From Cercospora beticola (Eukaryota; Ascomycota; Dothideomycetes; Mycosphaerellales; Mycosphaerellaceae): a stretch of DNA of 64,000 nt. Where the stretch lies: assembly GCF_033473495.1 (NCBI RefSeq), contig NC_088939.1, positions 2,914,001 through 2,978,000 of the forward strand. The letters are read 5' to 3'. The notes below the pieces were generated by a model. That model was not told the origin of the DNA. It saw nothing but the letters and a program-made list of their open reading frames with translations, and ran no database searches. Shown here in pieces: positions 53,395-62,974 of the stretch. Position 1 is the stretch's first letter, and every line of letters begins with the position of its first letter. Made by a program: the position numbers and the translations under genes.

Positions 53395-54566
53395 TCAAAA
53401 CAGTTTCCACAACGGGTCCAACCACCTACTCATAACCCAAACACAGCCATTGTCTGCACAAATTCGCTTCTCCACTCTGGCATTACTTGCTCTGCCCTCT
53501 TCCACCAAGATTTCAAATCCACTTTGAGATTTGATCCTCATCGAACCACCCCCTGCATCACCAGCCACTACCTCGCCTAAGCCAAAGCGCAGCAAGAATG
53601 CCGACAAGTCGTAATTACTCGGCTGCAGAGCTTTCTGCACTGCCTCGGCTGGCAAAGCTTCGAAAGCAGTATTGCTCGGAGCGAGAAATACTGTCCTGTT
53701 GTTCACTGCCAGGTCCCACGAGGCGAGCGAAAGTCTAGTGAGGAAATCTGCTCTCAGACCTTTCAGGATGTCACTGAGAGTCGAGAGCTCCGGCGTAGTT
53801 TCCAGTATGTCTCGCATTGTACCAGTATGTTCGATGGCTTCGGGGAGGCCTTGATTTTTAGAGACTGGTTCGTCCACGCCAAAATAAGTGAACAAGCCGT
53901 CCAGGGTGTGATCAATCATGAAAATTGCTCCATTCGATGCAGGGATTCGGATGGGTTGGCCATCTTGTCCTTTGATGAGTGTTGCTTGATGATCTCTGGA
54001 CCTTTCCGACTCGGATGTGGTGTTGGCATTTGTGAGTAGTTCTCCTTGTGCGTCGAAGCTGATGTCGAAGCCGCCAATGGCATGCACTGTACCTTGTTGC
54101 TGGAGATCGGAGAAAGTTGGCTCTCCGGGTGCGATGTGGTTGATGAGGATGCTGTAGAGGAGTTGATATGATTGAGGAGTCGTCAGGGCTGCAATTGTGT
54201 CTTGCGAGATGTGTGAAAACGCCTGTGTCGTTTAGCATTGACCTTGGTTTTGAGCTTGAATCTACTTACATCGTTTGTGGGAGCAAATGCAGTGAATTGC
54301 AGGCTATTGTTTGGATTGTTGAGGCGTTCCTCCAGAGCTGGACCTGGAATACCGGAAGCGCCTGTACGATGGTTATCAGGAGATCACTCAGTGCGTCAAT
54401 CATTAAGTTTACCTCCAGTACTGCTGAATAAAGAATAGAAGATCGACAGCTCTGGTATGTTCTTGATCGTAGTCAGTAGCGGCGAGAGTGGTTCTTGTGG
54501 ACTCGATATAACCGCCGACTCTACCACTCCAATGGCCGCCAATAGAAGCGAGCGGAGAATGAGCAT
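53395..54566 (-). CDS. secreted fasciclin (FAS1) protein, two domains
   Basis: Exons 54566-54413, 54361-54270 and 54222-53395, 357 aa. The start at 54566 gives a signal peptide (MLILRSLLLAAIGVVESAV); Met at 54587 is seven codons upstream in frame. FAS1 domain 1: LTTIKNIPELSIFYSLFSST, LQFTAFAPTND-AFSHISQ (across intron 2), LLYSILINHIAPGE and NGAIFMIDHTL. Domain 2: MRDILETTPELSTLSDILKG, RTVFLAPSNTAFEALPAEAV, LSAFLLRFGLGEV and NGCVWVMSRWLDPLW. Fungal FAS1 proteins are cell-surface or extracellular adhesion-type proteins. No GPI-anchor tail is evident; the protein ends PLWKLF. The introns have GTAAAC and GTAAGT donors and restore family sequence. Confidence 0.87.
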
Positions 54567-55384
54567 CGTTGGGCTGTGCAGAATCACTGTACAGTATTTC
54601 TCTACACCTTCGAAGGCTTGCAGAGAATCCTATGAGGCGCAGATGTACGGAATTCCAATCTTGTGATTGCAGTCGATTGATAACACTAATAACAAGCAAT
54701 TGAGCGACATGAGCTCGGAGAAGGAAAACGTTTCGAACCTTCCCTGCCGTTGGAGCCGTGATGCCAAGACATGTAGCACTTTTTCCCCAGGATTGTTGCA
54801 GGTGAGTCGTTGATACAAGTAGACAAGGGCAGCTTGTGGGCAGGACACGATCGGAGATGGCTTGCAGGACGCGATGTTATCCTTTGTGGCAGGACTACGA
54901 GTCGGCATCGGCTCGACACTCGGTAGGAAGTCCACCTGGTTGACTCTGTCACAGCTGTTGATTTGTCCAGCATCCCTTGACCAAGATTTTGAGCTCATCT
55001 TCTGGTCAAACAATAGAGTCTTGGCGGCATGCCTTGGAAGTGTCACAGCGTGATCATTCTTTTGCTGGCTGAGTCGTGCGTTCAGATCGCCTGATCGTTC
55101 CTGGCTACTGATTAGCCCAGCATTCGGTGAGAGATAGTAGTAGCTTCGCATTGTGAGAATGTGCCTCTGAGGATTTCTGGTTTGACGAAGGGATGAGTTT
55201 TGCGTAATTTCGACCTCTCGTTCTGCATGCTGATTCATTGGACAAGCCGCAAGCCGCGCAGCAGTCAAAGGTACAGCCCTGTTTGGCTTCACGTTTTCCA
55301 AAGATTCATCCCCCTACAGCTTGTATCGTAAGACATTCTTCGCAGCATCAGCTAGGACTCAGTCTTCTGATGAGCTACGCGGAA
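54567..55384. other. intergenic with one long open frame
   Basis: 818 bp. The minus frame 54630-55301 (223 codons) fills most of it but shows no domain, signal or repeat and would put its stop about 60 bp before the fasciclin start. The plus strand has nothing longer than 67 codons. Confidence 0.3.
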
Positions 55385-55843
55385 TCATGCCTCCACTACC
55401 GCTGTGCATTTGATCTCCACCAGCAACCTCGGATTGGGTAGAGCTCTAACTTCCACAGTCGTCCTTGCCGGCGCGTTTGCTCGATCGGGCCAAATCTTGT
55501 TCCATTCGGCATTCATACCCGCATAGTCATCTTTCATGTTGACCAGAAAGACTGTGGCATCGACGACATCTGCGATGCTTCCTTTGCCTTCCGTACTGCC
55601 TTTGATGATGGTGTCAATATTGCGGAGCACTGCAGCGGTTTGTTCCTTGACATCAAGAGAAAGACTTCCATCGGCGCTCTCTTTCACGCCTTCCCAGGTG
55701 CCATCCCCGCGTCTTGAGGAGGTTCCAGACACGTAGATTGTTCTTGTTGCTGGTTCAACAATCCGTGCATGTGGGTAATTTGCCAGACCTTGTGCACTGC
55801 CGCTTGGCAGGAAGAATGGGGTGCTGTTCTGGTTGGCCGCCAT
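55385..55843 (-). CDS. RidA/YjgF-family protein, likely 2-aminomuconate deaminase
   Basis: Single exon, 152 aa. RidA-fold motifs: SAQGLANYPHARIVEPATRT, IYVSGTSSR, KEQTAAVLRNIDTII, IADVVDATVFLVNMKDDYAG and APARTTVEVRALPNPRLLVE. The Arg that grips the substrate carboxylate (R127) is present. General RidA proteins hydrolyse 2-aminoacrylate-type enamines. A related branch (bacterial NbaF/AmnD) deaminates 2-aminomuconate to 4-oxalocrotonate. The assignment to that branch rests mainly on the neighbours: an AMS-dehydrogenase-like ALDH 227 bp upstream on the same strand, then ACMSD and 3-hydroxyanthranilate dioxygenase. No targeting signal, so cytosolic. Confidence 0.8.
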   Translation of the reverse strand: MAANQNSTPFFLPSGSAQGLANYPHARIVEPATRTIYVSGTSSRRGDGTWEGVKESADGSLSLDVKEQTAAVLRNIDTIIKGSTEGKGSIADVVDATVFLVNMKDDYAGMNAEWNKIWPDRANAPARTTVEVRALPNPRLLVEIKCTAVVEA

Positions 55844-56070
55844 CTTTGGGAACTTCTTGCAGTACGAGACAGATTCCTACAGTCTTCTGGATGGCAGCCA
55901 GCGGCATGGAGAGTGAGCAGAGTGCCAAGAGGTGTTGTTGTCGAGATGTGCTGAGGTACCGGCCCGAGAACTAGCTCCAACTGCCGCCGTGCCTTGCCTA
56001 CTTTTCTCTTCCGACAACACCTTGAGCTTCCGTCAACGCATCGGAGATACGAACATCGACTGGTCGTCCA

Positions 56071-57701
56071 TTACATCGGTATATGCAGCGTGCGTACAGT
56101 TGTAAACACGTCTCGACTGTACGCGCCACCTTCGCGTCCCGTGCCGGAGCTCTTCATGCCTCCGAAAGGAGTGGCCAATTGTCGGACCAGCCAGCAGTTG
56201 ATCCATACCATGCCAGCTTCAAGCTGTTCGCCGACCCTCCGCATGCGTGATCCGTCTCTTGTCAGTACGACCGCTGCCAGGCCGTTGGGATTGTCGTTCG
56301 CTAGCCGAACAGCGTCGTCTTCATTCTCGAAGGGCGTGATCGTTACAACCGGCCCAAATATCTCATCACGAAGCACAGCGCTAGTTGTTGAAAGACCTGT
56401 AAGGATAGTGGGCTGGATCCAGTAGCCTTCTTTCGGGTCCTCAAGCGGCATCTCGCCAAGTTCGAACTTTGCGCCTTCTTGCGACGCGAGTTGCAGGTAG
56501 CCGCGGATTTTGCGATAATGCTGAACTGAGACAACAGCGCCAACTTTCTCGCCGACCTGATATGTTTTGCTGACATGAGATGTGTAGCGTGCGACGAAGT
56601 CTTCGTAAACAGATCTCTCCACGTAAATCCGAGAGCCGCATAGACAGATCTGGACGAGGTCAGTACTATCCACCTCGCGCAAAAAGCGCGGGTGCTTACC
56701 TCTCCCTGGTTCTCGAAAGCTGCTGCTGCTGCCGTCTTGATTGCGGCATCGATATCTGCATCGGCAAAGACCAGTGTTGGGTTTTTGCCGCCCAGCTCGA
56801 GGGACAAGTGCTTGCCAATATCATCGATGGTGTCCTTGCGAATCTGCAGACCGGTCGCAGTGCCGCCCGTGAAGCTGACACCGCGTACCAACTTGTGCTG
56901 CACTAGTGCTGAGCCGGTGGGCTGACCAGCACCAAACACAATGTTGATCACTCCTTTCGGAAGGCCTGCTTGTCTGAAAACATCTGCAAGAACTACGCAA
57001 ATCAGCTACATCTCGCCTGATACAACGACATAGCTCAACTCACGGAAAGCAGTCACACTTGTCAGTTCACTCGGCTTTGCAACAGCGGTGCAGCCAAACG
57101 CCAGGCATGGTGCAATCTTCCAGGTTAGGAGATATAGAGGCATATTCCAAGGACTGATCAGTGCAAACACCCCCAGCGGACTCCGATGCTCATATGTCAA
57201 GACGCTATCATCGGTGAACCTCGCAGCGCTCTCTTCGTGTAAGATGTAGCCAGCGAAGTACCTGAAGTTTGAGATTGCACGATCAATCTCGACTTTGGCC
57301 CGAGCAAATGTTTTGCCTTGATCTATGCTCTCCCATGCAGCGAATGCATCTCTGCGTTCAGCGATTAGATCTGCGATCTTGTTCAAGATTCTTGAGCGTT
57401 CAGACTTGGGCGTTTTGGACCATGAAGGGAAGGCTTGGTGTGCGGCATTGACAGCTTGGTCGACCTCTTCTGGGTTGCTATTTGGCACTTGCAAGAAGAC
57501 CTTCCCTGTTTGTGGATTGAAGCATTGAATCGTATCACTGTTCCCCGAGTTCTGAAAGTCTCTCGCAACGAAGTTTTGCAGAACCGGCGGGTCCCGAATG
57601 TGAGCTTCGTATATTGCCGTAGCACGTTCAAAGATATCGCTGCTTTCTTTTGGAATGCGCATGCTATCAAGCATGGCTTCAGTCTGGGCGTTGGCTGGCA
57701 T
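56071..57701 (-). CDS. aldehyde dehydrogenase, likely 2-aminomuconic semialdehyde dehydrogenase
   Basis: Exons 57701-57044, 56992-56700 and 56649-56071, 509 aa. ALDH motifs are complete: FALISPWNMPLYLLTWKIAP (oxyanion Asn), SFTGGTATGLQIRKD, LSLELGGKNPTLVF (general-base Glu), FENQGE-ICLCGSRIYVE across intron 2 (catalytic Cys319), DEIFGPVVTITPF, and GGMKSSGTGREGG. The layout and the ICLCGSRIYVE motif resemble ALDH8A1-type enzymes that oxidise 2-aminomuconic semialdehyde to 2-aminomuconate with NAD. The assignment is supported by adjacent genes for the steps before and after it. No presequence is visible. Introns have GTGAGT and GTAAGC donors. Confidence 0.85.
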
Positions 57702-57999
57702 CGCGATGTGAAGTTGATAGGCAGCTCGTTGGCCTGGTTCAATGGAACGCTAGAACCCGTCCTCTGTCTTGGAGATCTGGCTATCGCAATGCCTCATACG
57801 ATGAGCACGACTTCCTGGTGCAAGCCCGGGTTCGTTGTCGCACTCTGGAATATGGTTTTGGTCCCGACGGTGATAGCGGAAGAAGCTTGCTTGCAAGAAC
57901 CTTGCTTTCCCACATCCGAGGTGCACCTTCCGAGGGCACCAGAGTACGGATGCTGATGACCGGGGCACAGCAGAATCTTTGGAGCACTCCAGAGGGTTC

Positions 58000-59145
58000 C
58001 TAGACCGCCTCTTTGGGAATAATACGCTGCCACTTTGGATCCTGATCAAGCCCCAAGAAGCGCAGCGCGTTCAAAGCCAATATCGCCGTCCTCTGACTTG
58101 GATTCAGGGACCGATCGAGCTTCTGATCCGAAGCCAACATTCTGCCTGCCTCAGGAACTTCGCCGAGGGGAAAAGGATAGTCACTGCCCATCACAATCCT
58201 ATCAGATCCAGTCTTCTTCACAAGGTAATCAAGCAAATCGGGATCGTGTACAAGGCTGTCCACCCAAATGTTGCTTCTTTCGCAAAGATGTTCTGTCGGA
58301 GTCACTCCTTGTGCATCGACAGCAACGAGATCCGGCCTGCAGTCGTATCCATGTTGAATCCGTCCTATCAGAGTAGGCCAGGCACCTCCAGCATGTGCGA
58401 AACACATTCTCAATTTCGGATATTTGACAAAAGTCCCCGCGCATGTCAAAGCGTGTAGCGATAAGGCCGTCTCGCATGGCATCCCGACGAGCCAGCTACT
58501 CCAGTACCGAGCCCAACGCTGCTTGTTCTCTTTGGGCAGAGAGTATCCGAGAGGATGAACAAACAACGGCATGTCTAGATCTTCGCAAGCCTTCCACAGT
58601 GGCTCGAACACTGGATTGTCGAGGAACAGTCCATTGACTTCGGTCCCGATCTCAATGCCAACAAGTCCAAGTTCGTGCTTACAGCGATGCAGTTCCTTGA
58701 TGGAGGCTGGTATGTCCTGCGCAGGTAATGTGCCCAGTCCGAGAAACTTGTCCGGATACTGCCGGCAGATGCCAGCCAGATCATCGTTCAAGAACTGAGC
58801 GAACTTGACTGCTGCCTCCACAGGCTTATCGTAACAGAAAAGCACAGGAACCGTGCTCAGGACTTGGACATTGACACCGACTTTCGCCATTTCCTCGAGC
58901 CTAGTTTGTGGATCGAAACAGTTGGGTTCGACCGTTCGGAAGAACGTATCGCCTACGTACATGTCGACCTTTCGATTATCTTTAGGATTCCGCTTCAATT
59001 GTGGCCATTCTCGATCCCCACTCTGAGCCGAAAGTGATTCGAGATTCGGTAAAACGGCTGGCATGATGTGTGTATGCATGTCGATCCTAAATGGCAGCTG
59101 CTCATTGCGTTGCATCGTGCAACATTGATTCGTTTCGCTCGCCAT
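58000..59145 (-). CDS. 2-amino-3-carboxymuconate-6-semialdehyde decarboxylase (ACMSD)
   Basis: Amidohydrolase-fold, zinc-dependent decarboxylase. Single exon, 381 aa. Metal ligands H-x-H are in FRIDMHTHIMP (H24, H26). Then VDMYVGDTFFRTVEPNCFDP and MAKVGVNVQVLSTVPVLFCY, GLGTLPAQD, VGIEIGTEVNGLFLDNPVFE, MPLFVHPLGY (metal His), MCFAHAGGAWPTLIGRIQHG and IVMGSDYPFPLGE (metal Asp). These match animal and bacterial ACMSD closely. It diverts 2-amino-3-carboxymuconate semialdehyde from spontaneous closure to quinolinate (NAD precursor) toward 2-aminomuconate semialdehyde. It lies 298 bp upstream of the ALDH gene on the same strand and is divergent from the dioxygenase that makes its substrate. Confidence 0.92.
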   Translation of the reverse strand: MASETNQCCTMQRNEQLPFRIDMHTHIMPAVLPNLESLSAQSGDREWPQLKRNPKDNRKVDMYVGDTFFRTVEPNCFDPQTRLEEMAKVGVNVQVLSTVPVLFCYDKPVEAAVKFAQFLNDDLAGICRQYPDKFLGLGTLPAQDIPASIKELHRCKHELGLVGIEIGTEVNGLFLDNPVFEPLWKACEDLDMPLFVHPLGYSLPKENKQRWARYWSSWLVGMPCETALSLHALTCAGTFVKYPKLRMCFAHAGGAWPTLIGRIQHGYDCRPDLVAVDAQGVTPTEHLCERSNIWVDSLVHDPDLLDYLVKKTGSDRIVMGSDYPFPLGEVPEAGRMLASDQKLDRSLNPSQRTAILALNALRFLGLDQDPKWQRIIPKEAV

Positions 59146-59764
59146 TTTGCTTCTGGTTGCGTGTGGTACAGAGTTGAAACGATGTGTTGACTCTGTGCTC
59201 CCAGAGAGAGCCCTTTCACCCTAGTTGCTAACAATTCCCCTTGTCTCAGCACTCGGAAGAATCAAGGAAACTTTCCGATTTCGAAACTGGACTTGCGCTG
59301 CACACAATATTTGTCGTTGGCCTGACTTCTAGCGTCGAACTGTTGGAAGTACGTGTCGTTCCTGTGCAATTGTGGCGATCGATTTCCAGTTGTGCAAATG
59401 TTATGGTGAAAACGAGAGATGTTGTTGCTCGGGCCGTGCACCACGCTCCAACCAGCATCTGCAGCTTGGTCCGTCTCTGGGCTTTGTATCTCAGTCGGAC
59501 CACTTCCGTCACTGCAGCGAGGTGGGCAACCGATTACGCGTGTCGGACAGCATATTATGTGAGAGATGTTACGAAGCGGGTCACCGCGTAAGGCGCGCAA
59601 TCCACGCAATCATAAATCAGCAATCGCTACCAACCGCAAACCGCACCAAATACCAAACCTTTGCTCAGCCAATACTATAGAGCGGGAGCACCAGCCCCAT
59701 AGCAAGGCCAGCTGTACTGAAACACCGCGTAATAGGCGTTCTGCAGGTCCAACAGACAGGCAAA
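59146..59764. promoter_or_regulatory. divergent promoter ACMSD / 3-HAA dioxygenase with CGG-N7-CCG
   Basis: 619 bp between two divergent genes of one pathway. CGG-N7-CCG at 59496-59508 has the inverted-triplet form bound by Zn2Cys6 regulators. Short frames in the region have no recognisable content. Confidence 0.35.
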
Positions 59765-60368
59765 ATGGGTTCCATCGCCGCGATTCCAGATCCAACGCCA
59801 TTCCACCACTGGCTGAAGCAGAATAGTAGTCTCTTGCAACCACCAGTGAACAACTTCTGCCTACATGCTGGCAATGACATGATCCTCATGGTCGTAGGGG
59901 GACCGAACGCCCGGAATGATTTCCACGTCAACGAGACCGAGGTACGTATCGTCCAGGTTGGATCCAGTCTGCGACGAATACTGACTGGTCCAGGAATGGT
60001 TTTACCAGATCAAAGGCAGCATGCTGCTCCGCATAGTCGAGAACGACGAGTTTCGAGACCTCCATATCCACGAGGGTGACACCTTCTTACTTCCTGGAAA
60101 CACACCACACTCGCCGATCCGATTCGCCGACACTGTAGGAATGGTGATGGAGCGGTCACGACCCAAAGACAGCGTCGATCGATTGCGATGGTATTGCTCG
60201 AAAGGCGGACACAAGCGGCCCACTCTGATCAGAGAGGAGGTCTTCCATTGCACAGATCTTGGCACGCAACTGAAGCCTCTAATTGAGCGATGGCAGCAGG
60301 ATGAGGAGGGCCGAAGGTGTCTAGAATGCGGCGAGATCGAAGATGCCCAGTTGATACTGAACAATTGA
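59765..60368 (+). CDS. 3-hydroxyanthranilate 3,4-dioxygenase
   Basis: Fe(II) cupin dioxygenase opening the ring of 3-hydroxyanthranilate to 2-amino-3-carboxymuconate semialdehyde. Exons 59765-59941 and 59994-60368, 183 aa; the intron (CTGAC branch) joins NETE to [12 protein letters not shown]. Iron ligands by family alignment: H54 (NDFHVNETE), E60 (first Glu of EWFYQ) and H98 ([11 protein letters not shown]). The segment [10 protein letters not shown] and the C-terminal C-x2-C (C168, C171 in [11 protein letters not shown]) are family features. In fungi the enzyme usually serves de novo NAD synthesis (BNA1). Its place beside ACMSD, ALDH and RidA suggests that this copy is catabolic; whether a second BNA1 exists elsewhere is not visible here. 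Confidence 0.93.
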
Positions 60369-60833
60369 TGATACCTGATGATGACATGCAAGTTACTTTC
60401 ACATACAGTCAGGAAAAACTCACTTACCGCAGAAGCTTCCAGCACATTTGGCGTAGCTGCTCAGTGCCGTTGGTGCGCGTCTCGATCTGACAAGCTCTGT
60501 TCCGAGGACCGTGAGGAGACGATGGGTTCGGAGGCTCTAGAGGCAGCAAGATGATAATCGCCTTTGCTCCGACAAAGAGGATCGAGATCATGTGATGCGT
60601 GACTCCTCAGAGAAATGCTTGCAAGAGGCATGGTAGCTCAGCACTTTGCACCATAATCCTTGTCAAAGATTGCCTCTTTCGGCGCCGAGCTAGCTTTCGA
60701 TGAACACCTCCGCTTTGGCAGCCGCATGGGTGTAAGAGGCAGCCGCATGTATACAGATAGGACGCAAGCCACTTCGGTCGTCAGATGCTGATTCTGAGCT
60801 TCTGTAGCATATCCTCTACAACTCGCAGCAAAA
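60369..60833. other. intergenic
   Basis: 465 bp between two plus-strand genes; it should hold the promoter of the serine hydrolase. No motif recognised. Confidence 0.35.
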
Positions 60834-62280
60834 ATGGTGAACAAACAAGCTCAGGATGCGGTGCAGCACGCATTGGACGCCGTTACCGGTGATCCAATGA
60901 CTGGAATCGCTGGCATCGTTTTCGTTGCGATCGATAAGAATGGCAACCAGATCGCCGCAGTGCCATCGGGCAAGAAGGGCGTTGCGCACAAAGACCCGAT
61001 GACCCTGGACACGGTCGGTAGATTGAGCTGTGTTATCAAGTCGTATGCTCACAGAGCACGCAGGTCTTCTGGATCGCCTCGTGCACGAAGATGATTGCCA
61101 CAATTGCCTGCATGCAGGCGGTTGAGCGAGAGCAGCTCCGCCTTGATGACGCCAAGCAGGTTCACTACTTGTGTCCGGAGCTGAACAATAAGAAAGTGCT
61201 CCAGGATGATGGCACTCTTGTCGACAGAAAGAATGATATTACTCTCCGAATGCTGTTGACTCACACGTCTGGATTCGGATACGAATTGTGAGTACAAGTT
61301 CTGAACTCTGGAAGATTTGCCATGCTAACAGAAGCAGCTTCAACGAAAAGCTGAAAGAGCATGGTCGGCCAGTCGGATACGATGTATTCCACGCTGATGT
61401 GAGTCTTCGAAGAGCAAGCTCGTGTGTACGCTTCTGACACGGGATTCTGCAGATTCGAGATGTCCTTCGAATGCCACTAGTCCATCAACCAGGTGAAGCA
61501 TGGGAGTACGGAACAGGAATCGACTGGGCTGGCATAGTGCTCGAGCGAGCGACTGGCGTCCGGCTGAATGACTGGATCCAGGAGAATATCATGGCTCCGC
61601 TGGACCTTCATTCAGTCAACATGTTCCCAACAGCAGACATGAAGAAGAATCTTGCCTTCATGCACCAGAAATGGCCAGGTAGTCCAGAGAAGGTTGAGGA
61701 GCGAGACCACATCTACCGAGAGCCAATTATTGCAGAGACTGCCGAGGAAAGAGCCAAGCTGTTCCATAGTGGAGGTGCTGGCCTCTACGCGAAACCCGCC
61801 GAGTACGTGCAAGTACTCGCGGCACTGCTGAATGACGGTGTGAGCCCCAAGACTGGACAACGTATCTTGCAGAAGAGCACGATCGATGAGATGTACGTCT
61901 TTGTTCCTTTGCCACAAACGGTAGTAATGCTGACCAGAAGTGCCAGGTGGAAGAACCAAATACCACAATGGCCAGATTTTGCCAGACAGGGCATTCCTGA
62001 TGCGAAGAAGGAACAGACCAACCCTATCCCACAGCTGTATCCGCAAGATGGCAACCCTCCTCAGGGCTGGGGTCTTTCCATGATGTTGACACAAGAGCCT
62101 GGTGCAACAGGACGAGGTCGCAACACAGGATGGTGGGCCGGCATCGCCAATCTCTTCTGGTGGTGTGACCGGGAGAAGGGCGTGGCCGGCATGATTGCGT
62201 CTCAATGCATGCCTTTCTGCGATCCTAATGTCTTGGGTGCTTGGGTCAATTGCGAGGCCGCGGTATATGCTTCGGTATGA
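60834..62280 (+). CDS. serine beta-lactamase-like hydrolase/esterase
   Basis: Exons 60834-61013, 61064-61287, 61338-61398, 61453-61892 and 61947-62280. The active-site S-x-x-K lies in FWIASCTKMIATIACMQAVE (Ser66, Lys69). MLLTHTSGFGYEF-FNEKL follows across intron 2, then MPLVHQPGEAWEYGTGIDWA with the Tyr motif, LFHSGGAGLYAKPAEYVQVL and GRNTGWWAGIANLFWW. It belongs to the class-C beta-lactamase/transesterase family (LovD, EstB relatives), cytosolic here since no signal peptide is seen. It could hydrolyse an ester or lactone; no link to the neighbouring aminomuconate genes can be proved. The fourth intron (54 nt) is stop-free. A sixth exon (62348-62503) is possible if GTATGA at 62275 is used as a donor. 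Confidence 0.83.
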
Positions 62281-62503
62281 TCGCTTTCCTCCGCGCGGGA
62301 CTCGCTGAAAATCGCTGGATAATGGCTGAGAATATATGCTGTCGCAGGAACCTCAGCGGCAGGACTCGGCTGCGAACATTGAGATGAAAGAGTCGACACA
62401 GCCCGAGAAGGCAGCTGAAGAGCCGGTGAATCGTAGGAGAAAGAGTCTTGCTGGGCTGGCGCGTCTAGGCAAGAAGCTGATTGGAAAGTCCGATAGTCAG
62501 TAG

Positions 62504-62974
62504 TGCAATTTTTATATCATTGTTTTCATCGTGACATTCTGCGCGTATTGTTCGATGTCTGCGTTGATACATGTCTTGCCTGCGGATGCGTGAGATTGGA
62601 GTGGCAGTCGCATAAGGTGGGAAGCTTGAACTCATTCGCGACGTCTTGCTTAGTCATCAGCCGAATGTCCACGGCATGTCTGTTTTCCTGTCTGCTTCCC
62701 AAATCTAGCATCATGTTCGCATATGAGATGTTCGCATCGTTGGCTCAGAGGCTGCTCTGGCCTTTGCGAGAGCCGAAAGGTCCACTGATCATTCCTGAAG
62801 CCAGAAGTGATTGCGAGCCGACACTGACAGAAACTGTTTCCAGCCTCGTGAGCTCTGACAGCAGAAATTGGAATCGATGGCCACTATTCTGGAGAGTGAG
62901 GCTTGCTGGCCGCCTTCATGAAGAAGCTGAAAGTATACAGGGTTACACATTGTGCTGCCCGCCAGATTTACAGC
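62504..62974. other. intergenic between convergent genes
   Basis: 471 bp. A plus frame (62503-63012, 169 codons) spans it and overlaps the reductase gene's end; no domain, so not called. Confidence 0.35.
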
